Source: Candidatus Omnitrophota bacterium (GTDB taxonomy: Bacteria; Omnitrophota; Gorgyraeia; Zapsychrales; Fredricksoniimonadaceae). From it: a stretch of DNA of 8,324 bases. Position numbers and translations under genes: made by a program. The notes beneath the pieces are model-generated. The model was given only the letters and a program-made list of their open reading frames with translations, was not told the DNA's origin and ran no database searches. Within the stretch, counting starts at the first letter, position 1; each line of letters begins with the position of its first letter. The stretch spans positions 1 through 8,324 of the forward strand of contig JAGNTT010000082.1 of NCBI GenBank assembly GCA_017987425.1, in the 5' to 3' direction. Below are positions 1 to 5,141 of the stretch, in pieces.

Positions 1-1
1 A

Positions 2-334
2 GGAACGAATCTCGGCGGCATCTGGGCCGACCAGTCATGGGGCCGTTTCTGGGGATGGGATCCGAAGGAAAACGGCGCGCTTATGATCGTGCTATGGACC
101 GCGATGCTGTTTCATATGCGTATCGCGCACTGGATCGGGCCTGTCGGTCTGGCTGTCGGCGCGGTGCTTGGAACGATCGTCGTTGTTTGGGCATGGTTCG
201 GCGTCAATCTTTTGAGCATCGGTTTGCATTCTTACGGCTTTACCTCAGGCATCGCCACCACCATCGCGGTTTATATCGCATTCGAAGTGGTTTTTTTAGC
301 CGTGTCGCTTTTCCTCATCAGAAAGAAAAAATGA
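2..334 (+). CDS. ccsA: Cytochrome c biogenesis protein, CcsA/ResC family (3' end only)
   Basis: This is the C-terminal 110 residues of an integral membrane heme-handling protein of system II cytochrome c maturation; the 5' part lies before the window. The frame is open from base 2, well upstream of the first ATG at 83. Visible residues 8-23 read WADQSWGRFWGWDPKE, the tryptophan-rich WWD heme-binding motif of the CcsA/CcmC/CcmF family. A conserved GLHSYGF follows near visible residue 76; its His is a candidate heme ligand in this family. Two hydrophobic segments (about 45-65 and 85-107) flank the His-containing loop, and the protein ends in a basic RKKK. The family exports or presents heme for attachment to apocytochromes outside the membrane. 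The TGA stop overlaps the moeA ATG (ATGA at 331-334), so the two are probably translationally coupled. Full length and any fusion to ResB/CcsB cannot be judged from this fragment. Confidence 0.93.
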   Translation, partial: GTNLGGIWADQSWGRFWGWDPKENGALMIVLWTAMLFHMRIAHWIGPVGLAVGAVLGTIVVVWAWFGVNLLSIGLHSYGFTSGIATTIAVYIAFEVVFLAVSLFLIRKKK

Positions 335-1530
335 TTTCCGTTAAGGAAGCTCAAGAGATTGTTTTAAAAAGCGCGAAGATTCTGCCCGTTGAATCGGCGG
401 CATTGACGGATGCGTACGGCCGTGTGTTGCGGGAAAATATCCGCTCTGACCGCGACCAGCCGCCGTTTGACAAATCCACCATGGACGGCATCGCGGTTTC
501 GTTCGAGGCCTTACAAAAAGGTGTTCATGCGTTTGTCATTGAAGGCATTGCTCCGGCAGGACAAAGGCAGCTCAAGAAAACAAAAGTTGACGGCTGTTTC
601 CGGATCATGACCGGCGCGGTTGTTCCGCAGGGATGCGACTGCGTGATCCCTGTCGAATATGTCCGGCTTCAGGGAAACCGTGCCGCGGTTTCTTTAGAGG
701 AACCTGTTGTCCGCGGGCAAAACATCCGACCCAAGGGAAGCGACCATGCCAAAGGCGCGCTTCTTTTGACATCCGGCTGCCGGCTTTCACCGGTCCATAT
801 CGCGGCCGCGGCGTCGGTCGGAAAATCGAAAATCAAAGTAAGTATTAAACCAAAAGTCGCGGTGATAGCGACAGGCGATGAATTGGTCGACATAGATCTT
901 CCCAAAATTCAGCCGTATCAAATCCGTAAATCCAATTCGTATGCTCTGGACGCGACGTTTAAACAGACAGGCCTGTGCGAACCGCAGATGTTTCATCTCA
1001 AAGATGAACCGAAACTTTTGCTGAAGGAAATCGGAAAGATTTTGAGTAAATTTGACGTCGTGGTTTTAAGCGGCGGCGTTTCGATGGGGGAATTCGATTA
1101 CGTTCCACGGGTCCTGAACGAACTCGGAGTCAGGCTTTTGTTCCATAAGGTCGCCCAGAAACCGGGCAAACCGTTCTGGTTTGGAAAGTCGAAGACGGGG
1201 CAGGCGGTGTTCGCGCTTCCTGGGAATCCGGTGTCCACCCAGATCTGCGCCTACCGTTATGTGGTTCCGTTTTTGACCAAAGCCGCGGGTTTGCCGAACG
1301 CGCAACGTCATGTCGCTCTGGAAGAAGATATCCGCATCAAATCGGAGCTGGCCCACTTTGTACCTGTCCGCATCAAGGAAGACGGGAAGGGAATGACGCT
1401 GGCCGCCCAGGTTTCGACCGGCGGATCGGGAGATTATGCCTCGCTTGCCCTTGCCGACGGATTTGTGGAGCTTGAGGCATCGGGCCAATCTTTTTTAAAA
1501 GGTGCTTTAGTCCCGTTTTTTACGTGGTAA
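331..1530 (+). CDS. moeA: Molybdopterin molybdenumtransferase MoeA
   Basis: A 399-residue protein, close to the usual length of about 400. MoeA inserts molybdate into adenylated molybdopterin in the cytoplasm, the last step of basic Mo cofactor synthesis. Visible family motifs in order: PPFDKSTMDGIAV (44-56), IMTGAVVPQGCDCVIPVE (92-109), NIRPKGSDHAKG (131-142), then the MogA-like molybdopterin-binding domain with VAVIATGDELVD (176-187), IRKSN (198-202), LSGGVSMGEFDY (246-257), QKPGKPFWFG (276-285) and ALPGNPVS (295-302). A beta-rich C-terminal domain (about 328-399) completes it. The start at 331 is chosen because the family N-terminus (ISVKEAQEIVL) begins there; the frame also reads open upstream from 37, but that part is an out-of-frame shadow of ccsA. 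The start overlaps the ccsA stop by ATGA, which implies coupling. The Tyr common in MDGYAV is Ile here. mobA follows in the same frame after one stop codon. Confidence 0.95.
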   Translation: MISVKEAQEIVLKSAKILPVESAALTDAYGRVLRENIRSDRDQPPFDKSTMDGIAVSFEALQKGVHAFVIEGIAPAGQRQLKKTKVDGCFRIMTGAVVPQGCDCVIPVEYVRLQGNRAAVSLEEPVVRGQNIRPKGSDHAKGALLLTSGCRLSPVHIAAAASVGKSKIKVSIKPKVAVIATGDELVDIDLPKIQPYQIRKSNSYALDATFKQTGLCEPQMFHLKDEPKLLLKEIGKILSKFDVVVLSGGVSMGEFDYVPRVLNELGVRLLFHKVAQKPGKPFWFGKSKTGQAVFALPGNPVSTQICAYRYVVPFLTKAAGLPNAQRHVALEEDIRIKSELAHFVPVRIKEDGKGMTLAAQVSTGGSGDYASLALADGFVELEASGQSFLKGALVPFFTW

Positions 1531-1533
1531 AAT
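1525..1533 (+). promoter_or_regulatory. Possible extended -10 element before mobA
   Basis: TGGTAAAAT fits the extended -10 form TGnTATAAT with one mismatch in the hexamer. It overlaps the moeA stop codon and ends 9 bases before the mobA ATG. The -35 region is poor (TTTAGT at 1506-1511 is the best I find). If used, it would give an mRNA with almost no 5' leader. This is pattern matching on a short AT-rich string, so confidence is low. Confidence 0.22.
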
Positions 1534-1542
1534 AAAAAAATT

Positions 1543-2154
1543 ATGAATAACGAACATTTATATGGTCTTGTCCTGGCCGGCGGAAAAAGTTCCCGTATGG
1601 GTAAGGAGAAGGCAGCCATCAAATATCACGGCAAGCCTCAAATTGAAGTTGCCGCCGATACCCTTGGCCTGTTTTGCAGTAAGGTTTTTATCTCGACCCG
1701 GCGCGACCAGGCGCACAATGACTTGTACCGGAAATTTCACCAGATCCATGATGAGCCCTCTTGCGAAGGGCAGGGCCCGCTCGCGGGAATTATTTCGGCG
1801 ATGCATGCCCATCCGATGTCCGCCTGGGTTGTTTTGGCCTGCGATCTTCCGTTTGTCAACGAGACCGATATCCGTTTTCTTCTGGAACATAGGGATTCAA
1901 CCAAAGTCGCTACCGCCTTTAAAAGCCCTGTGGATGGTCTGCCGGAACCATTGTGCGCGGTGTGGGAACCGGAATACAACATCGATATTCAGAGCTTTAT
2001 GAATAAAGGGGGAATCTGCCCGAGGAAGTTTTTGATCCAGGCGGAGGCTCTTTTGATCGATCCGCCGCATCCCAAGGCCATGGAAAATATTAACAACCCT
2101 GAAGAATTCAAAGTAGCCATGAAGGAAATCTCCGAGAATCCTTCCGATTCCTGA
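1543..2154 (+). CDS. mobA: Molybdenum cofactor guanylyltransferase MobA
   Basis: A 203-residue nucleotidyltransferase that joins GMP from GTP to Mo-molybdopterin, giving the guanine dinucleotide cofactor used by DMSO-reductase-family enzymes such as formate dehydrogenases and nitrate reductases. Visible motifs: the nucleotide-binding signature LAGGKSSRMGKEKA (11-24), HDEPSCEGQGPLAGI (69-83), the metal-binding segment ACDLPF (99-104), DGLPEPLCAVW (131-141) and NINNPEE (182-188). Length and motif order match the MobA family. An in-frame TAA (the moeA stop) lies 15 bases upstream, so no other conventional start exists. There is no Shine-Dalgarno before the ATG, only an A-rich run, so expression probably depends on coupling to moeA or on a short-leader transcript from the TGGTAAAAT sequence at 1525-1533. 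Pairing with moeA supports the assignment. Confidence 0.94.
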   Translation: MNNEHLYGLVLAGGKSSRMGKEKAAIKYHGKPQIEVAADTLGLFCSKVFISTRRDQAHNDLYRKFHQIHDEPSCEGQGPLAGIISAMHAHPMSAWVVLACDLPFVNETDIRFLLEHRDSTKVATAFKSPVDGLPEPLCAVWEPEYNIDIQSFMNKGGICPRKFLIQAEALLIDPPHPKAMENINNPEEFKVAMKEISENPSDS

Positions 2155-2170
2155 GCCACAAGCGAAATAT

Positions 2171-2183
2171 AAGGAATTGATTG
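2171..2183 (+). promoter_or_regulatory. SD-like sequence and alternative TTG start for hemA
   Basis: AAGGA at 2171-2175 sits 5 bases before an in-frame TTG at 2181-2183. That start would add MIIKKVFVIFDT to the normal HemA N-terminus. The ATG at 2217 has no Shine-Dalgarno. The TTG could be used only on mRNA arriving from upstream, because the TTG is also the first part of the -35 hexamer of the proposed hemA promoter. Confidence 0.35.
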
Positions 2184-2209
2184 ATAATCAAAAAGGTTTT
2201 TGTTATATT
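2181..2209 (+). promoter_or_regulatory. Sigma70-type promoter for hemA, predicted leaderless
   Basis: TTGATA (2181-2186, five of six to TTGACA), an exact 17-base spacer and TATATT (2204-2209, five of six to TATAAT), with TG at 2201-2202 giving an extended -10. The initiation point about 7 bases past the -10 falls at roughly 2216-2217, on or next to the hemA ATG. It is the best promoter match in the window and lies in the 62-base mobA-hemA gap. It implies that hemA can be transcribed apart from the ccsA-moeA-mobA unit. Confidence 0.6.
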
Positions 2210-2216
2210 CGACACA

Positions 2217-3275
2217 ATGTTTATCACTGGTATTAACCACAAAACAGCACCGATCGAAATCCGCGAAAAGTTTTTCCTGAATCCTATCCAACAGGACCTT
2301 CTCCTCAGCGAACTGAAGGCAAACCCGAGCGTTGCCGAGGCGTTTGTACTTTCGACATGCAACCGCATCGAAGTGTATTTAAAGAGGGTTGATGATTCCT
2401 GTAACATGGATTTCGTGGTGGATTTGATCTGTAAGATTAAGAAAACGAATATGGATCCGTCTTTCAGGAGCCATTTCTATACATATACCGATGCGGAAGC
2501 AATTCTGCATTTGATGAATGTGGCCACCGGAATGGATTCGCTGGTTCTCGGAGAGAAGCAGATTATCGGACAGGTCAAAAGCGCAGTGGAACGCGCCCGC
2601 GGGCTTACCACGCTCTCCAAATATTTTAATATTCTGACCAATGTCGCGATCCGCGCCGGCAAAAAGGCCCAGAGCGAAACGGACATCAGCTGCGGCGGTT
2701 CTTCCATCAGCTGGGCAGCCATCAACATGGCTGAGGAAACACTGGGAACTTTGCTGGAAAAATCCATTCTGGTCATCGGGGCTGGGAAGATGGGTGAGCT
2801 TGCGCTTACACAACTTCAGGATAAAGGCGCCGGAAAAATTTATCTCATGAACCGTACCGGTGAAAAAGCCGAGGCATTGGCGCAAAAGTTCTCCGGTGTC
2901 CCTGTTTCATTCATGGACATCAAGGACACTCTGATTGATGTCGATATCTGCATCTGTTCGGTCGGAGCGCCCCATTACATTTTGGATAAAGACATGGTTG
3001 AGTCCATCATGGCCAAACGAGATTTTAGAAAACTTTTATTCATCGATATTTCTATGCCGCGTAATATCGATCCTCAAACGGCGACGGTCCGCGGCGTTTC
3101 CCTGTTTACCATCGACGATCTGGACAAGGTTGTCGGTGAAAACATGAAACGGCGCCAGGCTGCCGCCTCTCAAGTGGAAGAAATCATCCGTCAGAAAGTT
3201 GCCGAGTTCGGAGAGAAGTGGGAAAAGGTTCAGAACCGCAGCGATTCCGATTTCTTCGAACCTTCTGAAGTCTAG
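2217..3275 (+). CDS. hemA: Glutamyl-tRNA reductase HemA, short C-terminus
   Basis: This cytoplasmic enzyme reduces glutamyl-tRNA(Glu) with NADPH to glutamate-1-semialdehyde, the first committed step of C5 heme synthesis. From the ATG at 2217 it has 352 residues. The N-terminus FITGINHKTAPIEIRE is canonical. STCNRIE (46-52) holds the catalytic thiol Cys48. The family signature runs through VATGMDSLVLGEKQIIGQVK (102-121), the NADPH Rossmann motif is VIGAGKMGE (187-195), and DISMPRNIDP is at 277-286. The start of the spinal helix is present (IDDLDKVV to AAASQVEEIIRQKV, about 299-328), but the protein ends soon after with EPSEV, whereas E. coli HemA is 418 residues. Most of the C-terminal dimerisation region therefore appears absent. 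The frame also extends to a TTG at 2181, which has an SD-like AAGGA and would add 12 non-family residues; I prefer the ATG on family grounds. A promoter-like sequence ends just before the ATG. Confidence 0.95.
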   Translation: MFITGINHKTAPIEIREKFFLNPIQQDLLLSELKANPSVAEAFVLSTCNRIEVYLKRVDDSCNMDFVVDLICKIKKTNMDPSFRSHFYTYTDAEAILHLMNVATGMDSLVLGEKQIIGQVKSAVERARGLTTLSKYFNILTNVAIRAGKKAQSETDISCGGSSISWAAINMAEETLGTLLEKSILVIGAGKMGELALTQLQDKGAGKIYLMNRTGEKAEALAQKFSGVPVSFMDIKDTLIDVDICICSVGAPHYILDKDMVESIMAKRDFRKLLFIDISMPRNIDPQTATVRGVSLFTIDDLDKVVGENMKRRQAAASQVEEIIRQKVAEFGEKWEKVQNRSDSDFFEPSEV

Positions 3276-3331
3276 CGATTAACAAAATTCAAATTAATAA
3301 ATGGCAGATCAAGTGACAAAAGCTGAATGTC

Positions 3332-3355
3332 AAATTTCAAAACATTTTGGAATTT
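3332..3355 (+). repeat. Perfect-length inverted repeat (hairpin) downstream of hemA
   Basis: Arms AAATTTCAAAA (3332-3342) and TTTTGGAATTT (3345-3355) pair over 11 positions with one U-G wobble. The arms are only 2 bases apart, so the innermost pairs must open. The stem is A/T-dominated and no T run follows, so it is unlikely to be a classical intrinsic terminator. It could protect the hemA 3' end or be part of a repeat. Confidence 0.45.
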
Positions 3356-3400
3356 AAACTTGTTCATTTAATTTGATATTTGTGTTTTGAAATGTAAATA

Positions 3401-3409
3401 AAGGGGAGG
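3401..3409 (+). promoter_or_regulatory. Strong Shine-Dalgarno of the first ATP synthase operon gene
   Basis: AAGGGGAGG with its GGAGG core 5 bases before the ATG at 3415. It is the strongest ribosome binding site in the window and fixes the start of the TMEM14-family gene. It suggests efficient translation at the head of the operon. Confidence 0.8.
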
Positions 3410-3414
3410 TTTTC

Positions 3415-3729
3415 ATGGATAAAATAGTTTTTATCGGCTATGCCTTATTTATGTTTGTCGGCGCTTATTTCGGCTGGAAAAAGGGAAGCAGTGTTTCATT
3501 GGCGGCGGGGCTCGGTTCCGGTCTTTTGATGCTTTTGGGTATATGGCTTATGAGCATCAATCCCAGAGGCGCTTACATATTTATTTCGTGCCTGACCGGT
3601 GTTTTGTCGGCGGTTTTCGTCATCCGTCTGGTGAAAACCCAGAGCTTTATGCCTTCCGGCATGCTTTTGATCATCACACTTGCGGTTTTAGCATTCACTT
3701 TGTTCCGTCTGCCTCAGCAGCAGTCATGA
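3415..3729 (+). CDS. TMEM14/UPF0136 family membrane protein
   Basis: A 104-residue protein with four predicted membrane segments (about 5-22, 29-46, 53-71, 81-97). The family pattern is clear: GWKKGSSVSLAAGL (20-33), a mid-protein NPRG turn (49-52) and RLVKTQSFMPSGM (71-83), matching the K-GS--SLAAG and R---FMPAG signatures I recall for TMEM14 proteins. In animals TMEM14C sits in the inner mitochondrial membrane and is needed for protoporphyrinogen IX handling in heme synthesis; the role of bacterial members is not settled. Its neighbours are hemA, 139 bases upstream, and an AtpZ-like gene that begins one base after its stop, so it appears to be the first gene of the ATP synthase operon. It occupies the place where the four-helix AtpI often sits, but the sequence pattern is TMEM14 rather than AtpI. 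A direct functional link to heme or to the ATPase is inference. Confidence 0.85.
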   Translation: MDKIVFIGYALFMFVGAYFGWKKGSSVSLAAGLGSGLLMLLGIWLMSINPRGAYIFISCLTGVLSAVFVIRLVKTQSFMPSGMLLIITLAVLAFTLFRLPQQQS

Positions 3730-3730
3730 C

Positions 3731-3958
3731 ATGGATAAGAAAAAAAACAAGGAGCCGTTGAATTTGCAACCTTTCGTTGCAAAACTGGCGGATGCATGGA
3801 ATGTTGTGGCGGCGATGGTGGTGTGTTCCTGGCTTGGTTTTTTCATTGGTGAAAAAAAAGGGGATGCGGCAACAGGAGCTCTCATTGGGGCGTTTGTCGG
3901 TCTTACCTATGTTGGGTGTCTCATTTGGCTGGCGGTTAAGAGAAATAGTGTGAAGTAA
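3731..3958 (+). CDS. atpZ: AtpZ/AtpI-like small F1Fo ATP synthase accessory protein
   Basis: A 75-residue protein with a short charged N-terminus (MDKKKNKEP) and two membrane segments (about 24-40 and 47-68) joined by a short EKKGDAATG turn. Small size, two helices, glycine-rich packing (SWLGFFIGEKKG, TGALIGAFVGLTYVG) and position just before atpB fit the AtpZ-type accessory proteins of bacterial atp operons, implicated in c-ring assembly or divalent cation movement. The ATG follows the previous TGA by one base and lacks a Shine-Dalgarno, so coupled translation is likely. An internal AAGGAG (3749-3754) precedes TTG codons at 3758 and 3764 and could give a shorter form starting near residue 10 or 12. 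Two A8 runs (3740-3747 and 3852-3859) lie in the gene. The family call rests on topology and context more than on catalytic motifs. Confidence 0.72.
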   Translation: MDKKKNKEPLNLQPFVAKLADAWNVVAAMVVCSWLGFFIGEKKGDAATGALIGAFVGLTYVGCLIWLAVKRNSVK

Positions 3959-3973
3959 TATATATTCTATTTG

Positions 3974-4002
3974 TTGATTATTTGATTTTTCTAGTTTAAT
4001 AT
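3974..4002 (+). promoter_or_regulatory. Possible internal promoter before atpB
   Basis: TTGATT (3974-3979), 17-base spacer, TAATAT (3997-4002), each four of six to consensus, in the AT-rich 83-base gap between the atpZ-like gene and the atpB ATG. It would give a leader of about 30 bases. Such a site would let the structural subunits be made independently of the two accessory genes. AT-rich background makes chance matches likely. Confidence 0.3.
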
Positions 4003-4041
4003 GTGGGCGATTTACCAACCATTTATTTCCGAAAGTCAGTG

Positions 4042-4821
4042 ATGACAGAAGCAGCTGTTCAAAAACCATTTCTGATTGATGAATATATCATGCATCACGT
4101 GCTTAACTCGCATGAGTGGCACATTCCGTTCCTGCCGACCATACATCTTCCGCAGTATTTCAGTCTTCATGCCGTCATGCTTGTTATCTGTTCAAGCATA
4201 TTAATTCTTCTGTTTTGTGTCCTTTATGATAAAAAACGCCGTGTTCCGACCGGTTTGACCAACGCCCTTGAGGCTATTGTCCAGTTCATCCGTGATGATA
4301 TTGCCATCAACAGTCTGGGCCGTGAGGACGGCATCAAATTCACGCCGCTGTTGTGTAATTTTTTCTTTTTTATTCTTTTTCTTAATCTAATGGGAATGGT
4401 TCCCTTATTTTCAACAGCAACCGCCAACATCATGGTCACAGGAGCTCTGTCGGCCATCATTTTGACGATGCTTACAGTCGGAACGATTTTGCGGGGAGGG
4501 ATCAAAGGTTTCCTTCATGCTCTGATTCCGTCTGGTATCCCGCCCGTGATGGTCCCTTTTTTCTTGCTCATTGAATTTTTGATGCTTTTTGTCAAATCGG
4601 CGGCGCTGATGATCCGACTCTTCGCTAACATGCTTGCCGGACACATGGTTATACTTTCTTTACTCGGGCTGGTCGTTATGCTTGGCGTGTTTGGGTTGCC
4701 GTCTGTCATTCTGGCTGTTGCTGTATCGTGCCTTGAGGTTTTTGTCGCGTTTTTACAAGCGTATATTTTTACACTGCTATCCGCAGTGTTCATCGGCCAG
4801 ATGTACCATCCGGAACATTAA
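4042..4821 (+). CDS. atpB: ATP synthase F0 subunit a
   Basis: A 259-residue, multi-helix membrane protein that forms the proton half-channels against the c ring. The essential arginine is Arg192 in IRLFANMLAGH (191-201). Gln239 in LQAYIFTLL matches E. coli Gln252. The polar pair known as Glu219/His245 in E. coli appears exchanged here: His201 after AG and Glu232 seven residues before Gln239. Hydrophobic segments lie at about 43-62, 104-122, 133-150, 168-190, 196-218 and 221-253. The frame is open from a GTG at 4003, but the ATG at 4042 gives a normal polar N-terminus; ATG 4090 (MHHVLNSHEW) is another possibility. Only a weak purine patch precedes the ATG. It follows the atpZ-like gene and precedes atpE, the standard order. 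Confidence 0.95.
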   Translation: MTEAAVQKPFLIDEYIMHHVLNSHEWHIPFLPTIHLPQYFSLHAVMLVICSSILILLFCVLYDKKRRVPTGLTNALEAIVQFIRDDIAINSLGREDGIKFTPLLCNFFFFILFLNLMGMVPLFSTATANIMVTGALSAIILTMLTVGTILRGGIKGFLHALIPSGIPPVMVPFFLLIEFLMLFVKSAALMIRLFANMLAGHMVILSLLGLVVMLGVFGLPSVILAVAVSCLEVFVAFLQAYIFTLLSAVFIGQMYHPEH

Positions 4822-4892
4822 TTTTTTTAGTAATCAAACCGCAATAATAGCGGTACGTTAAACAGATCATTCATACAACGAAAGGGAAAAAC
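4822..4892 (+). promoter_or_regulatory. atpB-atpE intergenic leader with small hairpin
   Basis: The gap opens with a T7 run directly after the atpB stop. It contains a 5-bp hairpin, ACCGC (4838-4842) with GCGGT (4850-4854) around a 7-base loop, and ends with AAAGGG (4881-4886) 6 bases before the atpE ATG. Subunit c is needed in many copies per complex, and in E. coli the region before atpE enhances its translation. A similar role here is inference. Confidence 0.4.
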
Positions 4893-5126
4893 ATGGAACC
4901 ATCAACAATGCACTTAGGTCAATTATCCGTTGGTTTTGGCGCCGGTCTAGTCGCTATCGGTGTCGGTATCGGAGTCGGACAGGTCGTAGTTGCCGCTATT
5001 AACGGCATCGCCCGTCAACCGGAAGCAACCAGCAAAATCCAGACAGTCATGTTCATCGGTGCCGCGCTTATCGAAGGGGTTGCTCTTTTCTGCGCGGTTT
5101 TGTGTTTCTTGGCTCTCAAATCCTAA
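4893..5126 (+). CDS. atpE: ATP synthase F0 subunit c
   Basis: A 77-residue hairpin of two membrane helices that oligomerises into the rotating c ring. It aligns with E. coli subunit c without gaps around key positions: the polar loop ARQPE (40-44) and the ion-binding carboxylate Glu61 (E. coli Asp61). Helix 1 has the GxGxGxG packing motif (23-29). Residues 62 and 63 are Gly and Val, not the Ser/Thr used by Na+-binding rings, and position 28 is Val rather than the Gln of Ilyobacter; the visible Gln30 is two residues off that site. Proton specificity is therefore inferred. A good SD (AAAGGG) supports the ATG at 4893; a second ATG is at codon 6. No cleavable signal peptide is evident. Confidence 0.96.
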   Translation: MEPSTMHLGQLSVGFGAGLVAIGVGIGVGQVVVAAINGIARQPEATSKIQTVMFIGAALIEGVALFCAVLCFLALKS

Positions 5127-5140
5127 GACTAAGACTAAAC
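5123..5140 (+). repeat. Short tandem repeat at the atpE-atpF junction
   Basis: CTAAGACTAAGACTAAAC: two exact CTAAGA units and a third that diverges at its last two bases. It contains the atpE stop (TAA at 5124-5126) and ends just before the atpF ATG at 5142, filling the spacer where an SD would be expected. Confidence 0.6.
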
Positions 5141-5141
5141 T

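Larger units (their letters stand above)
3276..3414 (+). other. AT-rich intergenic spacer with overlapping inverted repeats
   Basis: This is the longest gap in the window and is much more AT-rich than the genes around it. It holds three pairings that share bases: 3332-3342 with 3345-3355 (11 pairs, one G-U, a 2-base gap so the true loop is larger), 3326-3336 with 3370-3380 (11 pairs, one G-U) and 3334-3344 with 3383-3393 (11 perfect pairs). It separates hemA from the ATP synthase genes. No hairpin is followed by a T tract, so I do not call a terminator. A weak promoter candidate is TTGATA (3373-3378) with TAAATA (3395-3400, 16-base spacer). No ORF of note is present, and no trace of a HemA C-terminus is readable here. 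Its style resembles dispersed AT-rich spacer repeats, but only one copy is in view. Confidence 0.5.

Noticed and set aside
37..330. N-terminal extension of moeA to the ATG at 37
   Set aside because: The added 98 residues are Arg/Cys-rich and are an out-of-frame reading of the ccsA C-terminus. The MoeA family N-terminus starts at 331 with an ATGA overlap.
1066..1488. 140-residue open frame on the minus strand opposite moeA
   Set aside because: It lies wholly within well-conserved moeA codons, has no family pattern and no SD; a shadow frame.
2379..2885. 168-residue open frame on the minus strand opposite hemA
   Set aside because: No recognisable domain, and it sits entirely over the GluTR catalytic and NADPH domains; a shadow frame.
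3332..3355. Intrinsic terminator of hemA
   Set aside because: The stem is nearly all A/T and has no T tract after it.
4003..4041. GTG start for atpB 13 codons upstream
   Set aside because: No SD precedes it, the GTG lies directly after the possible -10 box, and the added residues do not resemble subunit a.
4801..4828. Intrinsic terminator after atpB
   Set aside because: A T7 run is present, but the preceding hairpin is short, mismatched and inside the coding end; full termination in mid-operon is implausible. Kept only as a possible attenuation element.
4962..4985. Na+-type c ring suggested by GVGQ
   Set aside because: Alignment on ARQP and Glu61 shifts the Gln away from the ligand position, and Ser62/Thr63 are absent.
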